DNA of 64,000 nt from Nitratireductor sp. B36 (GCF_020833685.1 NZ_JACKZY010000004.1:186001-250000), one strand, 5' to 3'; counted from the stretch's first letter, positions 45,025 through 53,809 are shown. Notes: generated from the sequence alone by a model not told the origin. A program made the numbers and translations.

Positions 45025-46008
45025 GCCGGCCTGCTGCGCCTCGTAGCGAAGGTCCTTTTGCGGACGCGGGCCGATCTGCTGAATGACGAGACCGGCTGCG
45101 AATGAGCCAAGACGGCCGCATTCGGCGAGGCTGTGTCCGTTGGTGTAGCCGTAGAGGAAGCCCGCCGCGTAGAGATCACCCGCACCAGTCGTGTCGACCA
45201 ACTCGTCGATCTTCGTGGCTTCGACTGGGATGGTCTCGTTATCCGACACGATAACCGAGCCTTTCTCGGAGCGGGTGACGATCGCAAGGCGGGTATCCTT
45301 GCGGATGGCCTCCACCGCACTGTCGAACGACGAGGTCTGATAAAGAGACAGCAATTCGTGTTCGTTGGCGAACACGATGTTGACCCTGCCTGAACGCATC
45401 AGCTCCAGGAATTCGTCGCGATAGCGATCGACGCAGAACGGGTCAGACAAGGACATCGCCACTTCGCGGCCCGCCGCATGCGCAGCATCGGCGGTCATGC
45501 GGATCGCTTCCTTGGCACGAGGCGGATCCCACAGATAGCCCTCGAAATATGTAACCTTGGAACCCTTCGCCTTGTCTTCCTCCACGTCTTCCGGGCCAAG
45601 CTCCACGCAGGCGCCGAGATAAGTGTTCATGGAGCGCTCACCATCGGGCGTGACGAAGATCATCGATCGCGCCGTTGGTGGATGACCTTCGAGCGGTCTG
45701 GTGTCGAAGGCGACACCCTGAGCGCGGATGTCATGCGCGTAGATTTCGCCAAGCGTGTCGTTTGAAACCTTGCCGAAGAATGCTGCTTTTCCGCCAAGGC
45801 TGGCGATGCCGGCTGCCGTGTTGCCAGCACTCCCCCCGGAGGCCTCGATGGCCTGCCCCATACGCTCGTAGAGAAGGGTAGCACGATCAACATCAATCAG
45901 GTTCATCGCACCACGAATGATGTTGTTTTCTTCAAGAAACGCTTCGTCGCAGCGGGCGATAATGTCGACAATGGCGTTGCCGATGCACAGCACGTCATAT
46001 TCGCTCAA
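45016..46008 (-). CDS. Adenosine kinase, PfkB family
   Basis: 330 residues. It opens with YDVLCIGNAIVDIIARCDE, has SGGSAGNTAAGIASLGGKAAFFGKV and the C-terminal PfkB signature DTTGAGDLYAAGFLYGY with catalytic Asp. The overall pattern is that of bacterial adenosine kinases annotated in Hyphomicrobiales; a related sugar-kinase activity cannot be excluded. A nucleoside hydrolase and a ribokinase occur 4-5 kb away. Confidence 0.88.
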   Translation of the reverse strand: MSEYDVLCIGNAIVDIIARCDEAFLEENNIIRGAMNLIDVDRATLLYERMGQAIEASGGSAGNTAAGIASLGGKAAFFGKVSNDTLGEIYAHDIRAQGVAFDTRPLEGHPPTARSMIFVTPDGERSMNTYLGACVELGPEDVEEDKAKGSKVTYFEGYLWDPPRAKEAIRMTADAAHAAGREVAMSLSDPFCVDRYRDEFLELMRSGRVNIVFANEHELLSLYQTSSFDSAVEAIRKDTRLAIVTRSEKGSVIVSDNETIPVEATKIDELVDTTGAGDLYAAGFLYGYTNGHSLAECGRLGSFAAGLVIQQIGPRPQKDLRYEAQQAGLL

Positions 46009-46177
46009 ATTCAGATCTCCAGATATGCAAGGGAAGCGTTTTTGTCTCTAGGCTCCCGGCGGTTTACCGGTTTGAGCGTGATTTGCAAGCCATTGGTGTG
46101 AACGCTTTTGCTTGCGCCGGCCCGAAAGGCTTCCTATCTCGGATGGGAAATCAAAGTTCGAAAGGCCTTGGCTTTCC

Positions 46178-46912
46178 ATGATCTTCGACGCGGCGCGCGC
46201 CGCTATCAGCCGACTTTTCTCCAGAGAGTTTCGCAGCGTGTTTTTCAAGACGCTGGGGCTGACGCTTCTGGTGCTTGCCGGGGTGTGGCTGGGAGCCAAG
46301 GAGCTTTTTGAGTACATCGCACTGCCGTGGCTTGACGCATTTTTTCCTGACCTTCCTTCCTGGCTGGGTTGGATGAGTTTCGTCGCGCTGATCGCTGCCG
46401 GTCTGGGGCTCGCTGCCGGTCTGGCGCTTCTGATCGGGCCCGTGACCGCTGTGATCGCCGGACTATTTCTCGACGATGTGGCCGAAGTTGTCGAAAAGGA
46501 AGATTATCCGCAGGATCCGCCGGGCAAGGCGCTGCCGCTGGGCGCTGCGATCGCCACATCGATCAAGTTTTTCGGTATTGTCATTCTCGGAAACATCGTC
46601 GCGTTGTTCCTGCTGCTCGTCCCAGGCATCAACATCCTCGCCTTCTTCCTCGTGAATGGCTACCTGCTTGGCCGCGAGTTTTTCGAGTTCGCCGCCATGC
46701 GGTTCCGCAGTGAGCCTGAGGCGAAGGCGCTGCGCCGTCGCCATGCAGGTACGATCTTTCTGGCCGGTCTTGTTATCGCGGGGTTCCTCGCCGTCCCGAT
46801 CCTCAACCTTCTGACGCCGCTTTTCGCAGCCGCCATGATGGTCCATCTGCACAAGATGATTTCACAGGAGGATGCGGCCCGCGCTGGGCAGAGTGCAGAG
46901 CAGCGCGGGTAG
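46178..46912 (+). CDS. EI24/CysZ-like membrane protein
   Basis: 244 residues with four or more membrane segments (FFKTLGLTLLVLAGVWLG, WMSFVALIAAGLGLAAGLALL, FGIVILGNIVALFLLLVPG, IFLAGLVIAGFLAVPIL). The motif NGYLLGREFFEFAAMRF is typical of the CysZ/EI24 family (sulfate permease-like). ATG 46178 is chosen because the upstream extension is polar and unlike the family. No sulfur gene is adjacent, so the substrate is open. Confidence 0.85.
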   Translation: MIFDAARAAISRLFSREFRSVFFKTLGLTLLVLAGVWLGAKELFEYIALPWLDAFFPDLPSWLGWMSFVALIAAGLGLAAGLALLIGPVTAVIAGLFLDDVAEVVEKEDYPQDPPGKALPLGAAIATSIKFFGIVILGNIVALFLLLVPGINILAFFLVNGYLLGREFFEFAAMRFRSEPEAKALRRRHAGTIFLAGLVIAGFLAVPILNLLTPLFAAAMMVHLHKMISQEDAARAGQSAEQRG

Positions 46913-46925
46913 TCGAAGCCAGCGA

Positions 46926-47666
46926 TCAGGCCTGTGGTGCCAATTCCACCAGCGGCGCAGGTATTTCGGTCGTTTTCTCAGCTGATTTGCAGATGTCCGC
47001 AATGACACAGGCCACGCAATCGGGCTTGCGCGCCTTGCAGACATAGCGCCCGTGCAGGATCAGCCAGTGATGGGCGTGGCGCATGAATTCGGCCGGGATA
47101 ATCTTCACCAGCGTATCTTCCACCTGTTCCGGTGTCTTGCCGGGAGCAAGCCCGATGCGATTGCCGATGCGCAGAATATGCGTGTCGACGGCCATGGTCG
47201 GTTGGCCGAACGACATGTTGAGCACTACATTGGCCGTCTTGCGGCCCACGCCCGGCAGGGTAACGAGGGCCTCGCGGCTGTCGGGCACCTCAGATCCATG
47301 ATCGCGGATCAGCGCTTCGCTAAGCGCGATGACGTTCTTCGCCTTGTTGCGCCAGAGCCCGATGGTACGGATGTATTCACCCACCCGTTCCTCGCCGAGT
47401 GCCAGCATCTTCTCCGGCGTGTCGGCAACCTTGAAGAGATCGCGCGTCGCCTTGTTCACACCCGCATCTGTCGCCTGCGCCGACAGCACGACGGCCACCA
47501 GGAGCGTAAAGGCATTCACATGCTCGAGCTCGCCTTTCGGCTCCGGCCGCTGAACCGAGAAGCGACGGAAAATCTCGTGGACCTCCTCGGGCGAATAGAC
47601 GGTTTTGCGTTTGCGGGAGCGGGCGGGTTTGCGGGGCGCGGCAATTTTCTTCTTGGGCTTTTCCAT
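46926..47666 (-). CDS. nth: Endonuclease III
   Basis: 246 residues. Basic leader, then the helix-hairpin-helix LPGVGRKTANVVL with catalytic Lys, and VDTHILRIGNRIGL with the catalytic Asp. The C-terminal 4Fe-4S motif is C-X6-C-X2-C-X5-C (CKARKPDCVACVIADIC). It removes oxidised pyrimidines. Starts 21 bases from the divergent DUF2244 gene. Confidence 0.96.
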   Translation of the reverse strand: MEKPKKKIAAPRKPARSRKRKTVYSPEEVHEIFRRFSVQRPEPKGELEHVNAFTLLVAVVLSAQATDAGVNKATRDLFKVADTPEKMLALGEERVGEYIRTIGLWRNKAKNVIALSEALIRDHGSEVPDSREALVTLPGVGRKTANVVLNMSFGQPTMAVDTHILRIGNRIGLAPGKTPEQVEDTLVKIIPAEFMRHAHHWLILHGRYVCKARKPDCVACVIADICKSAEKTTEIPAPLVELAPQA

Positions 47667-47687
47667 CGTGCTTCTATAATCGGGATC

Positions 47688-48173
47688 ATGGCCGAAACAA
47701 ACAGTGCAGATGCTCCCGTCTTTCAGGCGTTGCTGACGCCTTATCGCTCTCTGGGTACGCGGGGTTTCGCGGTGCTGATGGGCGTTCTTCTGTTTGTCTG
47801 GCTGACCATCGGCGCGGTGTTCCTCAAACTAGGCGCCTGGCCGGTGTTTGGTTTTTTCGGGCTCGATGTGCTCGCGATTTATATTGCCTTCCGGCTGAAC
47901 TACCGCGCTGCCCGCGTGCGCGAAGAGGTCCGCCTGTCGCGCACCAGCCTCGATATCCGCAAGGTGCCGCCCTCGGGCAAGGCTGAAGAGTACCATTTCA
48001 ACCCGTTCTGGACACGGTTTCGTATCGACCGGCACGACGAGGCCGGCATCACCGACATGGCGGTTGAGATGCGCGGCAAGCGTGTCTCGCTTGGCAGTTT
48101 TTTGAACCCGGACGACCGGGAAAGTTTCGCAACGGCCTTCGGAAAGGCGCTCGCCACTGCAAAAGGGCCGTGA
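47688..48173 (+). CDS. DUF2244 membrane protein
   Basis: 161 residues. Two membrane helices (GFAVLMGVLLFVWLTIGAVF, VFGFFGLDVLAIYIAF) follow a short N-terminus with LTPYRSLGTRG, and a cytoplasmic-type domain (LRLSR..LDI, FNPFWTRFRID) ends with SFLNPDDRESFATAFGKAL. This matches DUF2244, unknown function. Confidence 0.88.
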   Translation: MAETNSADAPVFQALLTPYRSLGTRGFAVLMGVLLFVWLTIGAVFLKLGAWPVFGFFGLDVLAIYIAFRLNYRAARVREEVRLSRTSLDIRKVPPSGKAEEYHFNPFWTRFRIDRHDEAGITDMAVEMRGKRVSLGSFLNPDDRESFATAFGKALATAKGP

Positions 48174-48279
48174 ACTCGGCAGGAATCGGGTGGTTGGCCG
48201 GTGTGAAAAACGGCATGGTCATGTTCAGGAAGAATGTCATGTGGCACCAACGCTAAGGCGGGTGCCGGGAGTTAGCGCC

Positions 48280-49164
48280 ATGAACATGCAGACGGCTTTG
48301 TTGCAACGCGACGTCACACCGGAAGGCAGTGACTATGAGGTCGTGCGCCGCGTGATCGAGAAGATCAGCCTCGACTATCGGGACCAACCTTCGCTGGAAG
48401 AAATCGCACAGGAGGTTGGTGATACGCCGAACGGTCTGCAGAAACTGTTTACGCGCTGGGCGGGGCTATCGCCCAAGGCGTTTCTGCAGGCGGTGACGCT
48501 GGATCATGCGCGTCGTTTGCTCGATTCAGGCATGCCGCTGCTCGACGCGGCACTGGAGCTCGGCATGTCCGGGCCAGGGCGGCTGCACGACCTGTTTGTC
48601 ACACACGAGGCGATCTCACCCGGTGAATACAAGGCGCGGGGTGCTGGCCTCACCATGCGCTACGGTTTTCATCTCTCGCCCTTCGGTCAGGCGCTTGTCA
48701 TGGTGACGGAGCGCGGTCTGGCAGGACTTGCCTTCTGCGATCCGGGCGATGAGCGCGCGGCATTCGAAGATATGGCGTCGCGCTGGCCGAACGCCGATTA
48801 CGAGGAAGACATGGCTGCCACTGCACCCTATGCGGCGCGGGTATTCGATCCCTCGCGCTGGCGCGCGGAAGAACCGCTGCGCGTTGTGTTGATCGGGACG
48901 GATTTCCAGGTGCGGGTGTGGGATGCGCTTTTGAAAATCCCGATGGGCCGGGCCTGCGCCTATTCCGATATCGCCGAGCGGATCGGCAAGCCCACCGCCT
49001 CGCGCGCCGTGGGTGCGGCGGTGGGTGCGAACCCGGTTTCCTTCGTGGTGCCGTGCCATCGCGCGGTGGGCAAATCCGGTGCTCTGACGGGCTATCACTG
49101 GGGTTTGACGCGCAAACGCGCGATCCTTGGCTGGGAAGCGGGGCAGCTTTGCCAGGCCGATTGA
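48280..49164 (+). CDS. Ada-type protein: AraC HTH plus O6-alkylguanine-DNA methyltransferase
   Basis: 294 residues. Residues 25-120 are an AraC-type HTH (LEEIAQEVGDTPNGLQKLF, AALELGMSGPGRLHDLF), and 125-290 a methylguanine methyltransferase with acceptor Cys259 in VVPCHRAVG. The N-terminal Ada zinc domain that senses methylphosphotriesters is absent, so this is the two-domain form; DNA repair is expected and a regulatory role is uncertain. ATG 48280 gives a natural N-terminus. Confidence 0.9.
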   Translation: MNMQTALLQRDVTPEGSDYEVVRRVIEKISLDYRDQPSLEEIAQEVGDTPNGLQKLFTRWAGLSPKAFLQAVTLDHARRLLDSGMPLLDAALELGMSGPGRLHDLFVTHEAISPGEYKARGAGLTMRYGFHLSPFGQALVMVTERGLAGLAFCDPGDERAAFEDMASRWPNADYEEDMAATAPYAARVFDPSRWRAEEPLRVVLIGTDFQVRVWDALLKIPMGRACAYSDIAERIGKPTASRAVGAAVGANPVSFVVPCHRAVGKSGALTGYHWGLTRKRAILGWEAGQLCQAD

Positions 49165-49250
49165 TCGAGCCTTGGATGTTGGAGTTCGAATGGATTTCAC
49201 CATGCTGCAAAATGGTCTAGGTTCCCCGCAAATCTGCGTGGGAGTGTGCC

Positions 49251-50147
49251 TTGATCGTCATTATCGGTTCCATCAATCTCGACCTGATTGCAACCGTTCA
49301 TCGCCTTCCCAAGCCGGGCGAAACGGTGCCAGGTGACACGTTCGTCACCGCACCGGGTGGCAAGGGGGCAAATCAGGCGCTGGCTGCAAGGCGCGCCGGT
49401 GCCAAGACCCGCATGGTCGGTGCAGTCGGAGACGATCCCTTTGCCAGCGAGGCACTGGGCCTTCTGAAAGCTGCGGGCGTCGATCTTTCCGCAGTGCATC
49501 AAGCGAAAAGTGCGACGGGCACGGCGCATATCCTTGTTGACCGCGAGGGTGAAAACACCATTGCGGTTGTTCCGGGTGCCAATGCCGACGTTTTGCCGGG
49601 GCACGTCTCACAGGCAGCGCTTGCCGCCGGCAATCACGTGCTGCTCCAGCTTGAGGTTCCTATCGAAACGGTGGCTGCGGCACTCAAAGCTGCGCGCAAG
49701 GCCGAAGCAATCTCCATACTCAACACGGCACCCTATCGGCCGGAGGCGACAGAGCTGCTTGAGGGTGCAGATTATGTGGTCGCCAACGAAACGGAATTTG
49801 ATCTTTATGCAGAGGCACTCGCCCTCCAGGGTGAAAACCGTCGTGCGCGCATGGAAGCATTCGTCGCCAAGACCGGTCGAACCGTCATTGTGACGTTGGG
49901 GGGTGAAGGAGCTTGGGCTGCAACACCGGATGGTTTTGTTGCCTGTCCCTCCATGAAGATCACACCCATAGATACGGTCGGTGCGGGCGACACGTTTTGC
50001 GGGTATCTGGCCGCAGGCCTTTCCGAGGGGTTGGATCTCGAGCTGGCGCTGCGGCAGGCGACCGTGGCCGGAGCGCTGGCCTGTCTTAAGCCGGGTGCAC
50101 AGCCGGCCATTCCGTTGCGGAAGGATGTCGACAACGCACTATCGTGA
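49251..50147 (+). CDS. rbsK: Ribokinase
   Basis: 298 residues. Starts with TTG after GGGAG. GSINLDLIATVHRLPKPGETV and GGKGANQALAARRAGA are the N-terminal PfkB signature, and DTVGAGDTFCGYLAAGL is the C-terminal one with the catalytic Asp. It phosphorylates ribose at O5. Convergent with a nucleoside hydrolase gene 24 bases away, which releases ribose, so the pair fits nucleoside salvage. Confidence 0.92.
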   Translation: MIVIIGSINLDLIATVHRLPKPGETVPGDTFVTAPGGKGANQALAARRAGAKTRMVGAVGDDPFASEALGLLKAAGVDLSAVHQAKSATGTAHILVDREGENTIAVVPGANADVLPGHVSQAALAAGNHVLLQLEVPIETVAAALKAARKAEAISILNTAPYRPEATELLEGADYVVANETEFDLYAEALALQGENRRARMEAFVAKTGRTVIVTLGGEGAWAATPDGFVACPSMKITPIDTVGAGDTFCGYLAAGLSEGLDLELALRQATVAGALACLKPGAQPAIPLRKDVDNALS

Positions 50148-50171
50148 GTGAGAATTGGTCGGCGGCGCGGC

Positions 50172-51113
50172 TTATAACCGCGCCAGACGCTCCGTCAGCA
50201 GCGTAAAGAAGCCGTCGGCATCCACGTCTCGCATGACAAGGGCGTTCTTCGGCCGATCGGTCACCTGCCACCAGTCGACCACAGTCATGCCCATGGTGAG
50301 TTCGGAGCCGGTCTCTACGGTTACGTTGCAGATGCGTCCTTTGAAGAGTTCAGGCTTGAGAAGGTAGGCGATGACGCAGGGGTCATGCAATGGCCCCCCA
50401 TCGGTACCGTATTTTTCTTCATCGAACCGCTCAAAGAACTCCAGCAATTCAGCGCAGGCCTCACCGACCCTGGTGCCGAGGTGACGAATGGCATCAATGC
50501 GCGCACGTGTGGTAAGGGCCTTGTGCGTGACGTCCAACGGCATCATGACAACCGGTACACCCGAACGCAGCACCACATCAGCCGCATGCGGATCGACATA
50601 GATGTTGAATTCGGCCGTGGGCGTGACATTGCCACCCTCGAAGAAACCGCCACCCATCAGGACGATTTCGCGGATACGAGAGGCGATCCGGGGCTCTCGG
50701 TTGAGCGCGAGTGCGATGTTGGTGAGGGGACCGAGGGGGCACAGGGTGATTTCGCCCTCCTCATGAGCCATCAGGGACTCAATGATGAAATCGACGGCGT
50801 GTTTTTCCTGCAACGGCATCTGAGGCTCCGGCAGGTCAGGCCCGTCGAGCCCGGTCCGGCCATGCACATGCTCTGCCGTCACCAGTTCCCGAACCATGGG
50901 GCGAATTGCGCCTGCGAAAACGCGCGTTTCGGGTTTGCCGGCCAGTTCGCAAACTTTGCGGGCATTTTTCTCCGTCAGGGCCAGCGGAACATTTCCGGCC
51001 ACGGCCGTGATACCAAGCACATCCAGTTCCGGACTGCCCAGTGCCAGCAATATGGCCAGCGCGTCGTCCTGGCCCGGATCCGTGTCGATAATGATCTTGC
51101 GCGCTGACGTCAT
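50172..51113 (-). CDS. Inosine-uridine preferring nucleoside hydrolase
   Basis: 313 residues. The calcium-binding DTDPGQDDALAILLALGSP opens the protein, NVPLALTEKNARK and GPLTNIALAL follow, and the catalytic His region lies at DGGPLHDPCVIAYL. It hydrolyses nucleosides to base and ribose; the exact base preference cannot be told. Paired convergently with ribokinase. Confidence 0.92.
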   Translation of the reverse strand: MTSARKIIIDTDPGQDDALAILLALGSPELDVLGITAVAGNVPLALTEKNARKVCELAGKPETRVFAGAIRPMVRELVTAEHVHGRTGLDGPDLPEPQMPLQEKHAVDFIIESLMAHEEGEITLCPLGPLTNIALALNREPRIASRIREIVLMGGGFFEGGNVTPTAEFNIYVDPHAADVVLRSGVPVVMMPLDVTHKALTTRARIDAIRHLGTRVGEACAELLEFFERFDEEKYGTDGGPLHDPCVIAYLLKPELFKGRICNVTVETGSELTMGMTVVDWWQVTDRPKNALVMRDVDADGFFTLLTERLARL

Positions 51114-51164
51114 ACAGAAGCTCCAAAATGCTTGAAACGCGTGTTTTGAGCGACCATATCAGTT

Positions 51165-51227
51165 GGGAAGAGAAAAATGCCAACCGGGTTTTTCTCTATC
51201 CACGTCGCTCTTTGAGGACTGTTTGAA
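51165..51227 (+). promoter_or_regulatory. ROSE-like RNA thermometer upstream of hsp20
   Basis: The last hairpin reads GTCGCTC TTT GAGGAC (51204-51219): the TCGCT segment (51205-51209, consensus U[U/C]GCU of ROSE elements) faces the Shine-Dalgarno AGGA (51215-51218), nine bases before the ATG. A second perfect hairpin, AGAGAAAAA (51169-51177) with TTTTTCTCT (51189-51197), lies upstream. Such elements melt on heating and free the ribosome site. Confidence 0.7.
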
Positions 51228-51653
51228 ATGACGCGTATGACTCCTTTTTCGAACCCGCTTCTGCTTGGGTTCGACAGTATGGAAAAAACGCTCGAGCGCA
51301 TTGCGAAATCGGGCGATGGCTACCCGCCTTACAATATCGAGCGCATCCGCGCAGAAAACGAGCAGGGCGTTAAGCTTCGTATCACGCTGGCTGTCGCTGG
51401 TTTCAGCGCAGACGATCTGGATGTTACGACGGAAGAGAACCAGCTTATTATCCGTGGCCGCCAGGCGGACGAAGGCGAGCGCGAATATCTTCACCGTGGT
51501 ATCGCAGCGCGCCAGTTCCAGCGCATGTTTGTGCTTGCGGAAGGGATGCGGGTTCTAAACGCCGAACTGAAAAACGGCCTTCTGTCCATCGATCTGGACC
51601 GCCCCGAACCTGAGCGTCTTGTACAAAAAATAAACATTTCCGTGAAAGACTGA
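51228..51653 (+). CDS. Small heat-shock protein, Hsp20/IbpA type
   Basis: 141 residues. The alpha-crystallin domain (about 32-125) has the usual YNIERIRAENEQGVKLRIT, LIIRGRQ and the C-terminal ERLVQKINIS with an I-x-I-like end. Cytoplasmic holdase, class A type of rhizobia. The 5' leader has a ROSE-like thermometer, so translation is probably heat-controlled. The following DUF1150 gene is a common partner. Confidence 0.95.
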   Translation: MTRMTPFSNPLLLGFDSMEKTLERIAKSGDGYPPYNIERIRAENEQGVKLRITLAVAGFSADDLDVTTEENQLIIRGRQADEGEREYLHRGIAARQFQRMFVLAEGMRVLNAELKNGLLSIDLDRPEPERLVQKINISVKD

Positions 51654-51725
51654 CATACTGGTCTTATTCGGGAGGAACCCGGGCGGGCTGACCCGTTCCG
51701 GAACCTTGGGCTCTTCAGCGGGTTG

Positions 51726-51740
51726 GTTTCCCAGGGAAAC
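51726..51740 (+). other. Palindrome before the DUF1150 gene
   Basis: GTTTCCC, A, GGGAAAC is a perfect inverted repeat with one central base in the 108-base gap between hsp20 and the DUF1150 gene, about 20 bases before the start. Could be an RNA hairpin or a protein site; nothing distinguishes them here. Confidence 0.35.
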
Positions 51741-51761
51741 GCCTGCGCTAAGGAGGCTTGC

Positions 51762-52019
51762 ATGACCGAACATGAGCATAAATTGGCGATTACTCAGCAG
51801 CAGCTTGCACACATCGGCGAAGGCGCAGTGGCCTATATGCGCGAGATGAACGCCGAGGATTTGCAGGGCAAGTTCCCTGGTATGCCCGATCTGAAGCCGG
51901 GCACGCGGTTATGGGCGCTTTTCGGTGCCGATGGGCAGCCGATTCTGTTGGCGGATGCCCGTGATGCAGCACTTGCAGGTGCAATGCAGAATGATCTGGA
52001 GACTGTCAGCGTCCATTGA
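51762..52019 (+). CDS. DUF1150 family protein
   Basis: 85 residues, mostly helical. QQLAHIGEGAVAYMREM and LWALFGADGQPILLADARDAAL are the core of DUF1150, a family found next to hsp20 in rhizobia. AAGGAGG lies just before ATG 51762. The unit is probably heat-regulated with hsp20; the function is not established. Confidence 0.88.
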   Translation: MTEHEHKLAITQQQLAHIGEGAVAYMREMNAEDLQGKFPGMPDLKPGTRLWALFGADGQPILLADARDAALAGAMQNDLETVSVH

Positions 52020-52165
52020 GGCGTAGCTTGAACACGGCAGGGGCGTGTGCCGGAGGCCGCGCCCCTCTTCGCCTCTGTAAAGCCGCTCTCTGGGCTTGAC
52101 AGCGGGGCCGATCTCCCGGGGAATGGTTGGCGCGCTTTTGGCGCATCAGAACGGGAGGGGTGGCC

Positions 52166-53221
52166 ATGCCGGTCGGCAAAAACAGATTTCCACTTCTTGA
52201 TGTTTGGGGTGGACCGAAAGAAAGGGGCCGTCAAATAGGCGCCGCCTTCGGCGAGCGCATTGCCCAGACACTCTCCATCTACAAGGCATATTTTGCGCGG
52301 CCCGACGAGTCTCTCCTTCCTGTGGCCGCTCATTTTCGTGGTGTTATCGACAGTTTCAACCCGCAGTATTCAGCCGAAATCGAAGGGATTGCGGAGGGGG
52401 CAGAGGTGGATCCATTGTGGATCTACGCTCTCAATGCGCGCAGTGAGCTCCTTGCAGCGCTTTCAGCCTCGGAATGCACCGTCGTTCACTATTCCGGCAC
52501 ACCTTTTGTCGGGCAAAACTGGGACTGGTCCGAAAAGCTTGAGGATCTGGTCGTCTTGATCCGCTCGGAGGACGAACGGGGGCGTCGTTTTCTCACGATG
52601 ACCGAGCCGGGCATTCTGGCAAAGGTGGGATTGAATGATGCAGGCTTCTGCGTCTGCCTCAATTTCCTCCCCACTCCAAAACAAACCAACGGGCTACCCT
52701 CGCACGTACTCTTGCGCGCGCTCCTGGATGCGGGGTCCTGGACAGAGGTGGAGGAAACGATTGAGCGTGCCGGCACCGGCCGGTCCCTGAACCTGCTGGT
52801 CGCCAGTGCGGACGGGCGCAGTATCAACATCGAATATGAGGGTGATACCGCGCGGCGCATAGAGGCTGGTGGCTCTGCCACGACCCACACAAACCATTAC
52901 CTGACCTGCGATGCCCCTGTGGATGCCGAATTGCTGGAAAATTCGACAGCTCGGCTCGACCGCATCCGCGCCCTGACGGCGTCTGGCACGCCGAGGGACC
53001 TTGCTCGGCTCAAATCGGTTCTTTCCGATCAAGAGCACCCGGAGCACGCAATCCTTGCACCCTACAAAGACAGCGACGGGTTTCTCGGTCGAAAGGGCAC
53101 TGTGTGCACCATCGCGATGGATCTGTCACAAAGGCTGATGCATATCCGACGCGGCAATGATCCCGACAATCCGTTTCACCAGTTTCCGGTGATGGAAAAA
53201 GAAACGGCCCTTTCCATGTGA
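52166..53221 (+). CDS. C45 family (penicillin acyltransferase-like) Ntn hydrolase
   Basis: 351 residues. Candidate catalytic Cys104 in SASECTVVHYSG sits where acyl-CoA:6-aminopenicillanate acyltransferase has Cys103, preceded by LNARSELL; GQNWDWSEKLEDLVVLI follows. The family self-cleaves before this Cys, which becomes the N-terminal nucleophile, and hydrolyses amides. The residue before Cys is Glu, where the fungal enzyme has Gly. GGGAGG precedes ATG 52166. No signal peptide seen. Natural substrate unknown. Confidence 0.82.
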   Translation: MPVGKNRFPLLDVWGGPKERGRQIGAAFGERIAQTLSIYKAYFARPDESLLPVAAHFRGVIDSFNPQYSAEIEGIAEGAEVDPLWIYALNARSELLAALSASECTVVHYSGTPFVGQNWDWSEKLEDLVVLIRSEDERGRRFLTMTEPGILAKVGLNDAGFCVCLNFLPTPKQTNGLPSHVLLRALLDAGSWTEVEETIERAGTGRSLNLLVASADGRSINIEYEGDTARRIEAGGSATTHTNHYLTCDAPVDAELLENSTARLDRIRALTASGTPRDLARLKSVLSDQEHPEHAILAPYKDSDGFLGRKGTVCTIAMDLSQRLMHIRRGNDPDNPFHQFPVMEKETALSM

Positions 53222-53232
53222 AAAGGCCGTTT
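53202..53232. terminator. Hairpin over the stop codon between C45 and ptsN genes
   Basis: AAACGGCC (53202-53209) pairs with GGCCGTTT (53225-53232), and the inner TTTC/GAAA extends the stem to about 12 pairs with one mismatch. The C45 stop codon lies in the hairpin. Followed by T and C on the plus strand; on the minus strand it is 40 bases after the ptsN stop. It probably separates the two convergent genes. Confidence 0.6.
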
Positions 53233-53271
53233 TCCGGCTGAACCGGTAATTCTGTCGTCAGAAATGATTGG

Positions 53272-53736
53272 TCAGGCCGCGTTGGAAGCAGGCGCCTGCG
53301 CCAGGAAGCTGTGAATGGCGGCAGCATCTTTTGTGCCGCGGATCTTCGCGGTGTTGTCTGCGTCACGCAGCACACGCGCAATACGAGACAGTGCTTTGAG
53401 GTGATCCGCACCGGCTCCTTCGGGCGCAAGAAGCAGGAAAACGAGATCGACGGGCTGGTCGTCGATGGCCTCGAAATCGACCGGGGTCTCCAGGCGCGCA
53501 AACACGCCTGTGATGCGGTCAATGCCGGGAAGTTTGCCGTGCGGGATCGCAACACCGTTGCCGACGCCCGTTGAACCCAGGCGTTCTCTCTGCAAAATGG
53601 TGTCGAAAATTTCGCGCTCCGGCAGCCCGGTCACGCCGGCAGCTTTCTCAGCCAGCAACTGCAGGAGCTGCTTCTTCGAATTGGCCTTCAGGGCGGGGAT
53701 CACGGCCTTCTGGTCGATCAGATCGCTCAGATCCAT
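53272..53736 (-). CDS. ptsN: PTS IIA-like nitrogen regulatory protein PtsN
   Basis: 154 residues. The phosphorylated His lies in GVAIPHGKLPG, with LLQLLAEKAA and LVFLLLAPEGAGADHLKAL around it. End of the nitrogen PTS chain (PtsP-NPr-PtsN), regulating potassium and other processes. It follows hpf and rpoN in the same direction, the standard order. Confidence 0.95.
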   Translation of the reverse strand: MDLSDLIDQKAVIPALKANSKKQLLQLLAEKAAGVTGLPEREIFDTILQRERLGSTGVGNGVAIPHGKLPGIDRITGVFARLETPVDFEAIDDQPVDLVFLLLAPEGAGADHLKALSRIARVLRDADNTAKIRGTKDAAAIHSFLAQAPASNAA

Positions 53737-53809
53737 GTCTATGCATCCTCTGCTTCGTCTGTTCGCCTGTCATGTTGCTGCATGACAGGCGCTGAGGCTG
53801 GCACGGAAC

